NCBI RefSeq assembly: GCF_002127655.1
Contig: NZ_NEHB01000001.1
Coordinates: forward strand, 128,854 to 171,740
Origin: Janthinobacterium sp. GW456P
GTDB taxonomy: Bacteria; Pseudomonadota; Gammaproteobacteria; Burkholderiales; Burkholderiaceae_D
Length of the DNA: 42,887 bases
Direction: 5' to 3'
Under the pieces are notes generated by a model. It worked only from the letters and a program-made list of their open reading frames with translations, made no database searches and had not been told where the DNA came from. Positions 1-7,726 of this stretch are shown here, one piece after another. Numbering within the stretch: the stretch's first letter is position 1; the number at the start of each line of letters is the position of its first letter. The position numbers were made by a program, and so were the translations under genes.

Positions 1-137
1 TGCTTCAGCAGCCATGCGTTGAGTGCGGCGAATCCTTGGTAATTGTTCTCGACAACCTTGTTACGATGCTTGCCGTTGGGCAGGCGCAGCGCGCAGTCGA
101 GCTTGGCCTTGGCAACGTCGATTCCTAAATGAAACAT
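1..137 (-). CDS. IS110-family transposase, N-terminal fragment
   Basis: The first 45 residues are visible; the rest lies beyond the window edge. The protein begins MFHLGIDVAKAKLDCALRLP, the opening of the RuvC-like DEDD recombinase domain, and D7 in GIDVAK should be the first catalytic acidic residue. The ATG is preceded by GAGGAG at good spacing, which fixes the start. IS110 recombinases use a RuvC-like domain and a C-terminal serine-containing domain to insert the element at sites chosen by the bridge RNA. Whether the gene is intact cannot be judged here. Confidence 0.85.
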   Translation of the reverse strand, partial: MFHLGIDVAKAKLDCALRLPNGKHRNKVVENNYQGFAALNAWLLK

Positions 138-154
138 GCTGTGCTCCTCTTGCG

Positions 155-398
155 ATCTACCTTGCAAATACGGGCTAACCGGCAGGCCGGTGCCAAAGAT
201 ACTGTCCGATCTTGACATGGAGGATGGGTAACTGGTGCGAGATCTACGGAGCTGGCTCGGGGCCTAAGGGCGGATACGGCATCCAGTTACCCGGTCTTGA
301 TATGCCTATCAAGATTGAGATCTACGGAGCTGGCTCGGGGCCTAAGGGCGGATACGGCATCCAGTTACCCGGTCTTGATATGCCTATCAAGATTTTGA
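155..398 (-). ncRNA. Candidate IS110 bridge RNA with duplicated target-binding arm
   Basis: This is the transposase leader. Read 5' to 3' on the minus strand it contains a small hairpin (CTTGATA/TATCAAG, 374-391), a target-loop arm, the same hairpin and arm again (296-313, 239-292), one closing strand (226-235, pairing with 283-292 or 361-370), then a donor-loop region with GGACAGTATC (198-207), a short hairpin (178-191) and CCGTATTTGCAAGG (163-176 and flank). As I remember the IS621 bridge RNA, it shares ATGCCGTATC, CGTAGAT, GGACAGTATC and CCGTATTTGCAAGG in the same order. The ends are approximate. The role (pairing with target and donor DNA) is family knowledge; the duplication is seen directly. 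Confidence 0.75.
239..394. repeat. Exact 78-bp tandem duplication inside the bridge RNA region
   Basis: Positions 239-316 and 317-394 are identical. Each unit carries the upstream hairpin, one strand of the target-loop stem (CCAGTTACCC at 283 and 361), and both presumed target guides (266-275 and 244-251 in unit 1). The other strand of the stem (GGGTAACTGG, 226-235) occurs once only, so only one copy of the arm can close at a time. Confidence 0.95.
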
Positions 399-450
399 CA
401 GCGGTCGATACCGTTCGCAATACCACGAACGGCATGAGGGGAATAATACA

Positions 451-488
451 AGGTCGGATTAGCGCGGCGACGCCACGCGTAATCCGAC
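451..488. repeat. REP palindrome, copy 1 (interrupted by the IS110 element)
   Basis: GTCGGATTA (454-462 region) pairs with TAATCCGAC (480-488) across a GC-rich loop. This type of REP is common in proteobacterial intergenic DNA. On the minus strand it ends ATCCGACCT, after which the expected ACG of an intact copy is replaced by the IS110 left end. Confidence 0.8.
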
Positions 489-514
489 AACATCGTTGGC
501 GTGGCCGATAGCGC

Positions 515-538
515 GGTGTCAACGGTGTCAACGGTGTC
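515..538. repeat. 9-bp tandem repeat between the REP copies
   Basis: GGTGTCAAC occurs at 515-523 and 524-532, followed by GGTGTC at 533-538. It sits between the two oppositely arranged REP hairpins. Confidence 0.8.
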
Positions 539-547
539 GCTGGTGAT

Positions 548-580
548 GTCGGATTACGCGGCTGCGCCGCTAATCCGACC
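548..580. repeat. REP palindrome, copy 2 (intact)
   Basis: GTCGGATTA (548-556) and TAATCCGAC (571-579) form a 9-bp stem around a GC-rich loop. It continues as CCTACG, giving the intact form ATCCGACCTACG with which the interrupted copy at 451-488 can be compared. The two copies are inverted relative to each other, as in a BIME. Confidence 0.8.
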
Positions 581-604
581 TACGTGACCTACGCGACCTA
601 CGTT
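578..604. repeat. 9-bp tandem repeat at the 3' end of the PRC-barrel gene
   Basis: ACCTACGTG, ACCTACGCG and ACCTACGTT follow each other at 578, 587 and 596. The unit equals the REP tail plus two to three bases, so it probably arose by slippage from the REP. It overlaps the stop codon of the gene at 598-1185. Confidence 0.7.
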
Positions 605-1185
605 CGGTCGTTGTCACGCCCATCATCGTCGCTGAGCGATGAGCGCGAGCCGCTTTGGCTGCTGGTGCCGGCGCGGCTGCCGCTCATGGAGCTGCCGGAC
701 AGGCTGCCTTCGCTGCCTGATTGCAGGCTGGCGCCGCCGCGCAGGTCGCTGCCCGATGGCATGCGGCTGCCGGCCATGGCGCCGCTGCTGTAGCGCGTGC
801 CGCTGCCATAGAACGCTTCCATCTGCTGGTTCCAGGCATCGCTGCCCATGTCGGGCCAGTTGTTCTTGTCGAAGCCGGGAGCGTTTTTCAGCAGCTCTTT
901 GTCGACGTTCAGCAGGAAGCGCTTGTTGACGGTGTCCAGGGTCAGGCGCTCCCAGGGCACGGCAAACAATTTGTCGCCCATGCCCAGGATGCCGCCGAAG
1001 GACAGCACGGCATAGGCGATCTGGCCGGTGCGCATGTCGAGCATGATTTCCTTGATGTCGCCCAATTCCTCGTCGTCGTGATTGTAAACTTCGTCCCCGA
1101 TCAGGGTGTCGGCCCCCATCAGGGCTGGCCCGGGGCCGTCGTGGTTGCGGTACATGCCCAGGATGTCGCGGTCCAGGTAGCTCAT
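598..1185 (-). CDS. PRC-barrel domain protein with Ser/Gly-rich tail
   Basis: 195 residues from the ATG at 1185, chosen because AGAGGAGAG lies just upstream; a longer upstream frame lacks a ribosome site. Residues 1 to about 125 form a PRC-barrel-type domain (MGADTLIGDEVYN, LGDIKEIMLDMRTG, LFAVPWERLTLD), followed by a GFDKNNWPDM segment. The last 60 residues are a low-complexity Ser/Gly/Arg tail ending in acidic residues. Proteins of this type are usually cytoplasmic and stress-associated, with no known enzymatic role. A paralogue without the tail lies at 38331-38732. The function is not known. Confidence 0.85.
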   Translation of the reverse strand: MSYLDRDILGMYRNHDGPGPALMGADTLIGDEVYNHDDEELGDIKEIMLDMRTGQIAYAVLSFGGILGMGDKLFAVPWERLTLDTVNKRFLLNVDKELLKNAPGFDKNNWPDMGSDAWNQQMEAFYGSGTRYSSGAMAGSRMPSGSDLRGGASLQSGSEGSLSGSSMSGSRAGTSSQSGSRSSLSDDDGRDNDRT

Positions 1186-1424
1186 GGTGTTCTCTCCTCT
1201 GGTGAAATGCTGATCGAACATCCAGATTAAGCATACGCACTTGTTTGCGTTTGATCTGCCTCAATGGTGCCTGGGGCACTTTTATTCGTGCGCAAACGTA
1301 CGGTGCCGTGGCCCAATTGCGGTACTCTATGCATTCTACGGAGGAGGCCGCGCATGCTGACGATGCAACGATGCAGAGGGATGAAGTTGCGGTACGCTCC
1401 ACCACGACATGCGCGCCGCGCGCC

Positions 1425-2624
1425 ATGGTAAAGCCCGCCGCCAAGTGGCTGCGTGGGCTATTGCGCGCCGGTAAGGCGCAGCAGCGCACGGCGACCAAAC
1501 TGGCGAAGGTGCTGTTTGGCCCCGTGCCGGCCAAGCCCCTGGCCAAACCCCGCAGCAAGCCCGTGGCCAAGACCGCGGCCAAGACCAGGGCGACGCCGCG
1601 CGCCAGGCCCGCCAGCGATGCGCTGCCCTCGCTGGCGCCGTTTGCCACGCCCCTGTCGCCCCCGCGCGTACGCAAGCGAACGGCGCCGCCGCCGGGCAAG
1701 TGGCTGGCCGCCCACTATGCGCCGTTGCCGGAACTGGGACAGTTGCCGGGCCGGCGCCTGCCGTATTTCCTCTACCTGCCCGAGAAGGCGCCGAGCGCCG
1801 CCATGCGCAGCCGGGGCCGGCCGCTGCTGGTGATGCTGCACGGCTGCGAGCAGAGCGCCACGCAGTTTGCCGACGGCACGCGCATGAACCGCCTGGCCGA
1901 GCGCAAGGGCTATGCCGTGCTGTATCCGCAGCAATCGCTGCGCGCGCATGCGCGCCGCTGCTGGAAGTGGTACGACAAGCTGACGCAGGAGGGCGGCGGC
2001 GACGTGCGCTTGATCGTCGGCGCCATCGAGCAGGTGGCGGCCCGCTATGCGATCGATCGCGCGCGCATCTATATCTGCGGCATTTCCGCCGGCGCCGGCA
2101 TGGCGCATATCGTGGCCCTGAACCACCCGCATCTGTTCGCCGCGCTGGGGCTGCATTCGGGGCCCGTGTTTGGCGCCGGCCATAACCTGATCGGCGCGCT
2201 GGGCGTGATGCAGCATGGCGCTGCCGCCCGTGCCGACGCCGCCATCGATGACGTGCTGGCGCGCCAGCCCGCGTTTCCCCGCCTGCCCACCATGTTGCTG
2301 CAAGGGCTGGCCGACAAGGTGGTGCGGCCCATTAACCAGACGCAGCTGGTGCGCCAGAGCGTGCGCGTCAACCGCATGCCCGCCGATACCGTGGTGACGG
2401 CGCGGCGCCTGCCGGGCGGCGCGGCGGGCGGGCGCAATCCGGCCCATGCCTATGCCTTGCACGATTACCAGGTGGGCAAGGATGTACTGCTGCGCGTGGC
2501 GCAGATCGAGCACCTCGAGCACGCGTGGAGCGGCGGCGACGCCAGCCTGCCGTTCAACGACAAGGCCAGGCCCGACGCCAGCAAGATGCTGCTCGATTTC
2601 TTCGCCAGCCACCGCCGCCGGTAA
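1425..2624 (+). CDS. PHB depolymerase-family esterase
   Basis: 399 residues from the ATG at 1425; in-frame starts upstream (1371, 1329, TTG 1245) would add residues unlike the family as I remember it, but no start has a clear ribosome site. The N-terminal 80 residues are Lys/Arg/Ala/Pro-rich (repeated AKP motifs), followed by an alpha/beta-hydrolase domain: LVMLHGCEQSATQFA (oxyanion region), RCWKWYDKLTQEGGGD, and the nucleophile elbow GISAG. The C-terminal HAWSGGD probably holds the catalytic His. Such enzymes hydrolyse short-chain polyhydroxyalkanoates or related esters. There is no classical signal peptide, so it may act on intracellular polymer; the basic N-terminus could bind granules or DNA (inference). 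Confidence 0.85.
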   Translation: MVKPAAKWLRGLLRAGKAQQRTATKLAKVLFGPVPAKPLAKPRSKPVAKTAAKTRATPRARPASDALPSLAPFATPLSPPRVRKRTAPPPGKWLAAHYAPLPELGQLPGRRLPYFLYLPEKAPSAAMRSRGRPLLVMLHGCEQSATQFADGTRMNRLAERKGYAVLYPQQSLRAHARRCWKWYDKLTQEGGGDVRLIVGAIEQVAARYAIDRARIYICGISAGAGMAHIVALNHPHLFAALGLHSGPVFGAGHNLIGALGVMQHGAAARADAAIDDVLARQPAFPRLPTMLLQGLADKVVRPINQTQLVRQSVRVNRMPADTVVTARRLPGGAAGGRNPAHAYALHDYQVGKDVLLRVAQIEHLEHAWSGGDASLPFNDKARPDASKMLLDFFASHRRR

Positions 2625-2812
2625 GCGGCCGCGCCGCGCGCCGACTGGTACGCATCGTTCATCCCCCCCTCGGTATGCCCGCGCCAGCGCGCCCGCATGC
2701 TGGCCGAGCCCTTTTCAGGGCAGCTGCCATTGCCGCAATGCCATGGATATACTGTAAGTGGTATTGTTGCGGTATTTAAAAAACACAAAAATCGGCGTTA
2801 AAAATACGAACT

Positions 2813-2831
2813 GGTATACAATTGGTACACG
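2813..2831 (+). promoter_or_regulatory. Possible operator: direct repeat before the efflux gene
   Basis: GGTATACA (2813-2820) and GGTACACG (2824-2831) form an imperfect direct repeat 11 bp apart, in an AT-rich patch about 85 bp before the MFS start. It resembles a regulator or promoter site. No regulator gene is adjacent, so the assignment is weak. Nothing else is visible in the 2625-2915 gap. Confidence 0.3.
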
Positions 2832-2915
2832 TTTTCAGTGTGAGAGTGTCTGCCCGTCCCATGCCCCGACGGCCGGCATGCACTGACGGCAGCCACCCAC
2901 GTTACGGAACGCGCC

Positions 2916-4130
2916 ATGTCCATCAAGTCCAAGCAGTTGCTGTGGTTTTTTGCGTTTTTTCTCGTCTTTGAGCTGAATATCTATCTGTCGAACGACATGA
3001 TCATGCCGGCGATGCTGGGCATCGTCGACGAGTTCCAGGCGGAGAAAAAGTTCGTTCCGCTGTCCCTGAGCCTGTATCTGCTGGGCGGCAGTTCGCTGCA
3101 GATTTTCCTGGGCCCGCTGGCCGACTGCATCGGCAAGCGCAAGCTGGTATTGACCGGCAATGCCCTGTTTCTGCTGGCCACCTTGGCCGTGCCATTGACC
3201 GCCTCGATCGAGCAATTTCTTGCCGTGCGCTTCATCCAGGGCATGGGTTGCTGCTTCATCTTTGTCGGTTATGCCATGATCCATGAACTGTTCGACGACA
3301 TGGCCGCCGTCAAGCTCAGCAGTATTTTGTCGAGCACCACCATCCTCGCGCCCCTGGCCGGGCCCATCCTCGGCAGCGCCATCATCAGCCGGCTGGACTG
3401 GCGCTACGTGTTTTTCCTCTCGGGCCTGCTGGCGCTGCTGTCCCTGCTGGGCCTGTTCAAGACCATGCCGCGCACGGCGCCCACGGTCACGCGCCTGGAC
3501 CTTGCCGCAGTCGTGCGCAGCTATGCCGCCATTTTCAGCAACGGACGCTTCATGTTCGGCATGTTCACGGCCGGGCTGGCCACCGTGCCCCTGACTGCCT
3601 GGATCGGTTTTTCGCCCATCTTCGTGCTGCAGGACATGGGCGCGTCCTACGCCACGTATATCGCGCTGCAATGCGTGATTTTGTCGGGCTTCGTCCTCAG
3701 CAGCATCGCCATCCAGCGTTTGCGCCAGGATTTCCCGTTCGTAGCGCTGCTGCGCCTGGGCGGGCTGATCGCGGCGGCCGGCATGCTGGGCGCCGGCGCG
3801 GGCCGCCATCACGTCGATGTGTTTGCGGCCTGCATGTTTGTCTATTCCATCGGCTTCGGCCTGTTCAACGGCGCCCTGATCCGCAGCGCGATCACGGCCA
3901 GCAAGGAGTCGATGACCTTGACGACGGCCGCCATGAGCTTGCTGTACTGCATCTATCTGTCCGCCTGGCTGCAACTGTACAACGTGCTGTGCCAGCGCTT
4001 CGGCTATGCGCTGGAAACGTATGCGCTGCTGAATATCCCCGTCATCGTGCTCATCACGGCCTGCCTGCTGCTGTTTACGCGGGGCATGGCGGGGCGCCGG
4101 GAAAGCGGGGTGCGGCTGGCCCGGCACTGA
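2916..4130 (+). CDS. MdfA-like MFS multidrug efflux transporter
   Basis: 404 residues with 12 predicted membrane helices. It resembles E. coli MdfA: E19 in VFELNIYLSNDMIMP and D27 match the two membrane-embedded acidic residues of MdfA (E26, D34), and R105 in VRFIQGM matches R112 of motif B. GPLADCIGKRK is the motif A loop between helices 2 and 3. MdfA-type pumps expel lipophilic cations and chloramphenicol-like compounds in exchange for protons. The substrate here is unknown. It lies 83 bp before the glycosyltransferase-acetyltransferase gene on the same strand, so it may export that enzyme's product (inference). Confidence 0.85.
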   Translation: MSIKSKQLLWFFAFFLVFELNIYLSNDMIMPAMLGIVDEFQAEKKFVPLSLSLYLLGGSSLQIFLGPLADCIGKRKLVLTGNALFLLATLAVPLTASIEQFLAVRFIQGMGCCFIFVGYAMIHELFDDMAAVKLSSILSSTTILAPLAGPILGSAIISRLDWRYVFFLSGLLALLSLLGLFKTMPRTAPTVTRLDLAAVVRSYAAIFSNGRFMFGMFTAGLATVPLTAWIGFSPIFVLQDMGASYATYIALQCVILSGFVLSSIAIQRLRQDFPFVALLRLGGLIAAAGMLGAGAGRHHVDVFAACMFVYSIGFGLFNGALIRSAITASKESMTLTTAAMSLLYCIYLSAWLQLYNVLCQRFGYALETYALLNIPVIVLITACLLLFTRGMAGRRESGVRLARH

Positions 4131-4213
4131 TGGCGCAACGCTGCGCATGTTCTCGACCTTGTTTTACCTCCTGCGACGTTTATTGACACTCTCCTGCGGA
4201 AAATGGTGCGCCC

Positions 4214-6247
4214 ATGAAAATAGATGACCTGGCCTCAAAACACGATCAAGCAAAGATTTTCAACCTGGAATACGAGTTCCGCATCAACCGTCTGAAACTC
4301 GATTACATCACCCTGGCCGATGTGCGGCCCCCCGGCATCGATCTGGAACAACTGGCCGCGCAACATCTGGCGGGCATTGCCGACCTGCGCAGCTTCGTCG
4401 CCCTGAACTTCAACCATTTCAATGCGGCAAACTGTTCCTCGCTCAGCTGCATCCCCACGCGCGCGCTCGGCGACGACGAGCGCTACCTGCACCGCATCTG
4501 GATGGGCGGACCGCTGCCGGCCATCGCTTCCGAGGCGATCGGGCAGTGGGGCGCGGCGCTCGACGACGTGCGGCACCACGGCGGCGCGCCGTATGTCTCC
4601 ATCCTGTGGGTGTGGGATGCGCAGCAGCTGCGCAATGACGAGCGCTTCAGCCCCACGGGCGGCGCCGGGCGCTACACGATAGGCCGATACGCGATCGGCG
4701 GCACGACCCTGCACATCAACTCGCTGCGCGCGCTGGCGCTCGATTTTGCGCCGGCCCGCTTCGACGTTCTCGATACCCTGCATGCGCAGCGCTATTTCGC
4801 CACCCTGTCCGATTATTTCCGCATCCTCATCATGTGCGAATACGGCGGCATGTACATGGATGTCGATACGATACCGCATAATCCGGCGACGATTTTTCTG
4901 ATGAAGCCGGAAGTGCCCGACTATTTCCAGCGCGGGGGCGATGACAGCGAAGAGCGCCGGCATGTCAGCTGGATGAATCTGTTTCTCGATGAAACGGGCA
5001 TGCTGATCGCCAAGAAGAACGACGCCGCGCTGCGCGTGATCCAGCGCAATGTGAACCTCGCGTATGCGGGCATCGATGCGCAGATTCCCCGTTCCTGCCC
5101 GCAATTCGAGGCGCGGCTGTTCGGCCAGTTCTATGCGGAATGGAAGAAAAACCTGGGCGTGACCCTGCTCAGCCATGCCGAGTTCTACCAGCGTTATTGC
5201 GTGCTGTATGACGGCGTGCGCGAAGCGGTGGCGGGCGGCATCCGCGGCATGCGTTTGCTGGACGATATCATTACCGGCATGCACATTCCCCTGAGCGACG
5301 AGGAGCGGCGCGCGTATGCGCGCTGCGTGGCGCGGCTCGACGAGATCGGCTGGCGGCTCGACGATCCTTTGCGCCTGCCCGACATCGTCGACGTGTTCGA
5401 CATCGAGGAAGTGCCGCGCATGGCGTATGCGGCCCAGCTGCGGGCGGACATTGATCACTTCCACTATTACTCGGTGCTCTCAAGCGATCCGCAGCTCGAC
5501 CGCGTAAATGACGTCTTTTGCCGCTACCTGCTGGCCCACCGTTCGCAGCATATTGCCGCCGGCAATTTCTGGCGCCCCACCGTCGGCCGCCACGGCAGCC
5601 GCATGCCGGCCGTCAGCGAGGCCGCGCCGCCAGGCGACGAGGCGCAGGCGGGCTTGCTGTCGCATGCGCCGCTCAAGCTGGTGGCGGGCGAACTGCTGGG
5701 CGACGAGGCGAAGAACCGCATGGCCAAATTGCTGTTTGCCACCAGCTACCTCGAATACTGCTCGTTCGGCAATAAACTCAATCTGCAATTCGTCGAATTG
5801 CAGCGGCGGCAAAACATCGACCCGTATCTGGCGCACATCCACGGCCTGCATGACGAGGACGAGCGCTTCATCGGCTTTTTCACGGCCGCGACGATGGACG
5901 AGTTCCAGGCTTGCGGCGCCGTGTCATATTACCGCGACGATATGAAGGCGCTCGACGATGCGTATGACGCCTTCGTGCTTGCGCATGCGCGCGCCGACGA
6001 CTGTTTCGTCAGCAGCCTGGCCATCGACGAGAAATACCGGGGCCAGGGCCTGTTCCGGCAAATGTTCCATGAAATCCGCGACCTGGCCAGCCGCAAGGGC
6101 TGTGCGCGCATCACCCTGACGGTGTGGGAAAAGAGCGAAGCGCTGCAAGTGTATCTGCACAAGGGTTTTCGCAGCGTGGGCACCTTCGACTATGCCTACA
6201 GCCTGTTCTATGACCGGCTGCATTTCCTCGTGTATGACGGCAACTGA
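4214..6247 (+). CDS. DXD glycosyltransferase fused to a GNAT acetyltransferase
   Basis: 677 residues. Residues about 90-380 form a GT-A glycosyltransferase of the sugar-binding DXD/TcdA-TcdB type: HRIWMGG (93-99), D200-Y201-R203, then EYGGMYMDVDTIP with the metal-binding DVD at 216-218. The C-terminal 170 residues form a GNAT domain with SSLAIDEKYRGQGL, whose RGQG (609-612) is the acetyl-CoA loop, and a typical LHKGF end. No signal peptide or membrane segment is evident, so it should be cytoplasmic. The enzyme could glycosylate and acetylate the same acceptor. The acceptor is unknown; it might be a small metabolite given the neighbouring pump, or a protein as in clostridial toxins. The fusion is clear and the role is inference. 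Confidence 0.8.
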   Translation: MKIDDLASKHDQAKIFNLEYEFRINRLKLDYITLADVRPPGIDLEQLAAQHLAGIADLRSFVALNFNHFNAANCSSLSCIPTRALGDDERYLHRIWMGGPLPAIASEAIGQWGAALDDVRHHGGAPYVSILWVWDAQQLRNDERFSPTGGAGRYTIGRYAIGGTTLHINSLRALALDFAPARFDVLDTLHAQRYFATLSDYFRILIMCEYGGMYMDVDTIPHNPATIFLMKPEVPDYFQRGGDDSEERRHVSWMNLFLDETGMLIAKKNDAALRVIQRNVNLAYAGIDAQIPRSCPQFEARLFGQFYAEWKKNLGVTLLSHAEFYQRYCVLYDGVREAVAGGIRGMRLLDDIITGMHIPLSDEERRAYARCVARLDEIGWRLDDPLRLPDIVDVFDIEEVPRMAYAAQLRADIDHFHYYSVLSSDPQLDRVNDVFCRYLLAHRSQHIAAGNFWRPTVGRHGSRMPAVSEAAPPGDEAQAGLLSHAPLKLVAGELLGDEAKNRMAKLLFATSYLEYCSFGNKLNLQFVELQRRQNIDPYLAHIHGLHDEDERFIGFFTAATMDEFQACGAVSYYRDDMKALDDAYDAFVLAHARADDCFVSSLAIDEKYRGQGLFRQMFHEIRDLASRKGCARITLTVWEKSEALQVYLHKGFRSVGTFDYAYSLFYDRLHFLVYDGN

Positions 6248-6260
6248 GGAAGGCAGGGGA

Positions 6261-6285
6261 GCGGGGCGGCCGGCAGCCGCCCCGC
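6261..6285. terminator. Strong hairpin between convergent genes
   Basis: GCGGGGCGGC (6261-6270) and GCCGCCCCGC (6276-6285) form a perfect 10-bp stem with a 5-nt loop between the convergent GT-GNAT and antiporter genes. There is no T-run, so it may act as a bidirectional block or mRNA 3' stabiliser. Confidence 0.65.
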
Positions 6286-6293
6286 GAGGAAGC

Positions 6294-7559
6294 TTACAAA
6301 GCCAGGAAGGCCAGGCCCGCCACGGCCGTCGGCAGCAGGGCGCCGGCCAGCAGGCCGACGGCGCCGATCGATTCATCCTTGAAGCCGCGGCGCAGCAGGG
6401 CCACGCCGGCCGGGTTCGGCGCATTGGCGATGACGGTCAGGCCGCCGCCGGCCACGGCGCCCGCCATCAGCATGTATTTCGCTTCGTCCGTCATGCCGAC
6501 GATCAGCGAACCGAGGTAAGTCAGGGCCGCATTGTCCGTGATCGCCGTCAAGCCCAGGGCGCCGAAGAACAGAGCCAGCGGTTTCAGGCTCGAAACGATG
6601 GGCTGCAGCCACCATTGCTGCATGCCGCCCAGTACCACCAGGCCGCCGAGGAAGAAGCCGACCAATAAACCTTCCTTCAGGATCAGCGGGCTTTGATAAC
6701 GCTCATACGCCTGCACGAAGCCGAGGAAGAACAGGAACAGGCCGATGAACAGCACCGGATGGTGTGCCAGGGTGACGACGCCGGCCAGCACGATCATGTG
6801 CACCAGGCTGACGGCCAGCGGTACTTTCGGCGCTTCGGTTTCACCGGCTTTCGGCTTGATGTCGGAGGTATTGCTGTGCAGATATTTGCGCAGCAATATG
6901 CTCACGCCCGTGGCATTGACCAGCACGGCGATGGTGGCCTTCCAGCCGAAATGGCTGGCCATGTAGGCGCTATCCCAGTTCCACGTGGTGGCCACCATCA
7001 GCACGGGCGGCGCCGCATACGAGGTGAGGGTGCCGCCGATGGAAACGTTGACGAACAGCACGCCCAAGGCGCCGTATTTCAGCCATTCAGGGATACCCGG
7101 GCGGAAGATTTGCGGCGCCAGCATCAGCGCGGCCAGGGTCATGGCGGCCGGTTCCGTGATCAGGGAACCGGTCAGAGGCACGAGCGCCAGGCCCAGCCAG
7201 ACGAGGGCCAGTTCCGTGCGCAGCGGCATCACGCGCGCCACGCCTTTCAACAGGCGCTGCACGGCGTCGAGCACGGGGCGCGAGGCGGCCACCACCATGA
7301 CGACGAAGACGAACAGCGGTTCCGTGTAATGGCGCGACTCGGCATACTCGATGGCCGCATCGCTGCCCGAGACGAAGGCCATGATGATGATCAGGATGAA
7401 GGCCCAGAAGCCGAACACGACTTCCACTTCGCCCAGCAAGTGCAGCAGGCCCGCATGGCGGGGGTGGCGCCGCGATAATGTTTCAAACGACTTGGCGGCG
7501 AAAGTGTGGATGAGCGCAAGGCCGAAGACGACGGCGCTGATGAGTTGGATGGTGGTCAA
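6294..7559 (-). CDS. Putative Na+/H+ antiporter family protein
   Basis: 421 residues from a TTG start at 7559, chosen because AAGGA lies 8 nt upstream; an in-frame ATG at 7598 would add 13 residues. The protein is very hydrophobic with about 10-12 membrane helices. It contains the paired motifs SLITEPAAMTLAALML and GLTAITDNAALTYLGSLI, with acidic and Asn residues in membrane repeats, as in the poorly characterised 'putative Na+/H+ antiporter' family of the ion-transporter superfamily. Ion specificity cannot be read from sequence. It is divergent from imuA across 203 bp that contain the LexA box. Confidence 0.75.
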   Translation of the reverse strand: MTTIQLISAVVFGLALIHTFAAKSFETLSRRHPRHAGLLHLLGEVEVVFGFWAFILIIIMAFVSGSDAAIEYAESRHYTEPLFVFVVMVVAASRPVLDAVQRLLKGVARVMPLRTELALVWLGLALVPLTGSLITEPAAMTLAALMLAPQIFRPGIPEWLKYGALGVLFVNVSIGGTLTSYAAPPVLMVATTWNWDSAYMASHFGWKATIAVLVNATGVSILLRKYLHSNTSDIKPKAGETEAPKVPLAVSLVHMIVLAGVVTLAHHPVLFIGLFLFFLGFVQAYERYQSPLILKEGLLVGFFLGGLVVLGGMQQWWLQPIVSSLKPLALFFGALGLTAITDNAALTYLGSLIVGMTDEAKYMLMAGAVAGGGLTVIANAPNPAGVALLRRGFKDESIGAVGLLAGALLPTAVAGLAFLAL

Positions 7560-7726
7560 ATGCGTTTCCTTATGGACGGAGGAAGCCGCCCGGTGCATTG
7601 CCGAGCGGTAAGGAGAGTGCTTATGGTACAGCAATCGATGCCAGAAACGGGGTTTTTCGGACATGGCGGAGCGGCCTGCGGGCAGGCGCTGCGCAGATAA
7701 GCCTTGCCAAAAGCTGGGCTGGATAG

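Larger units (their letters stand above)
1..450 (-). mobile_element. IS110-family insertion sequence, left end (truncated by window)
   Basis: The minus strand reads from a REP palindrome (core CT at 451-452) into about 310 nt of structured non-coding DNA and then the start of an IS110-type transposase at 137. This is the left-end layout of the IS110 group, whose leader encodes a bridge RNA. IS110 elements lack terminal inverted repeats and usually make no target duplication, so the end is inferred from the interrupted REP: the flank reads ATCCGACCT and then leaves the REP sequence. The right end lies outside the window. Confidence 0.8.

Noticed and set aside
212..511. Open frame with a duplicated Gly-rich 26-residue repeat
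   Set aside because: The repeat is the 78-bp bridge RNA duplication read in frame (78 is divisible by 3). It has no ribosome site and crosses the IS-REP junction.
2835..4148. Long minus-strand frame opposite the MFS gene
   Set aside because: Typical mirror frame of a GC-rich gene: rich in Gln, Arg, His and Ala, with no domain or ribosome site. The same applies to 27955-30183 and 38944-40725.
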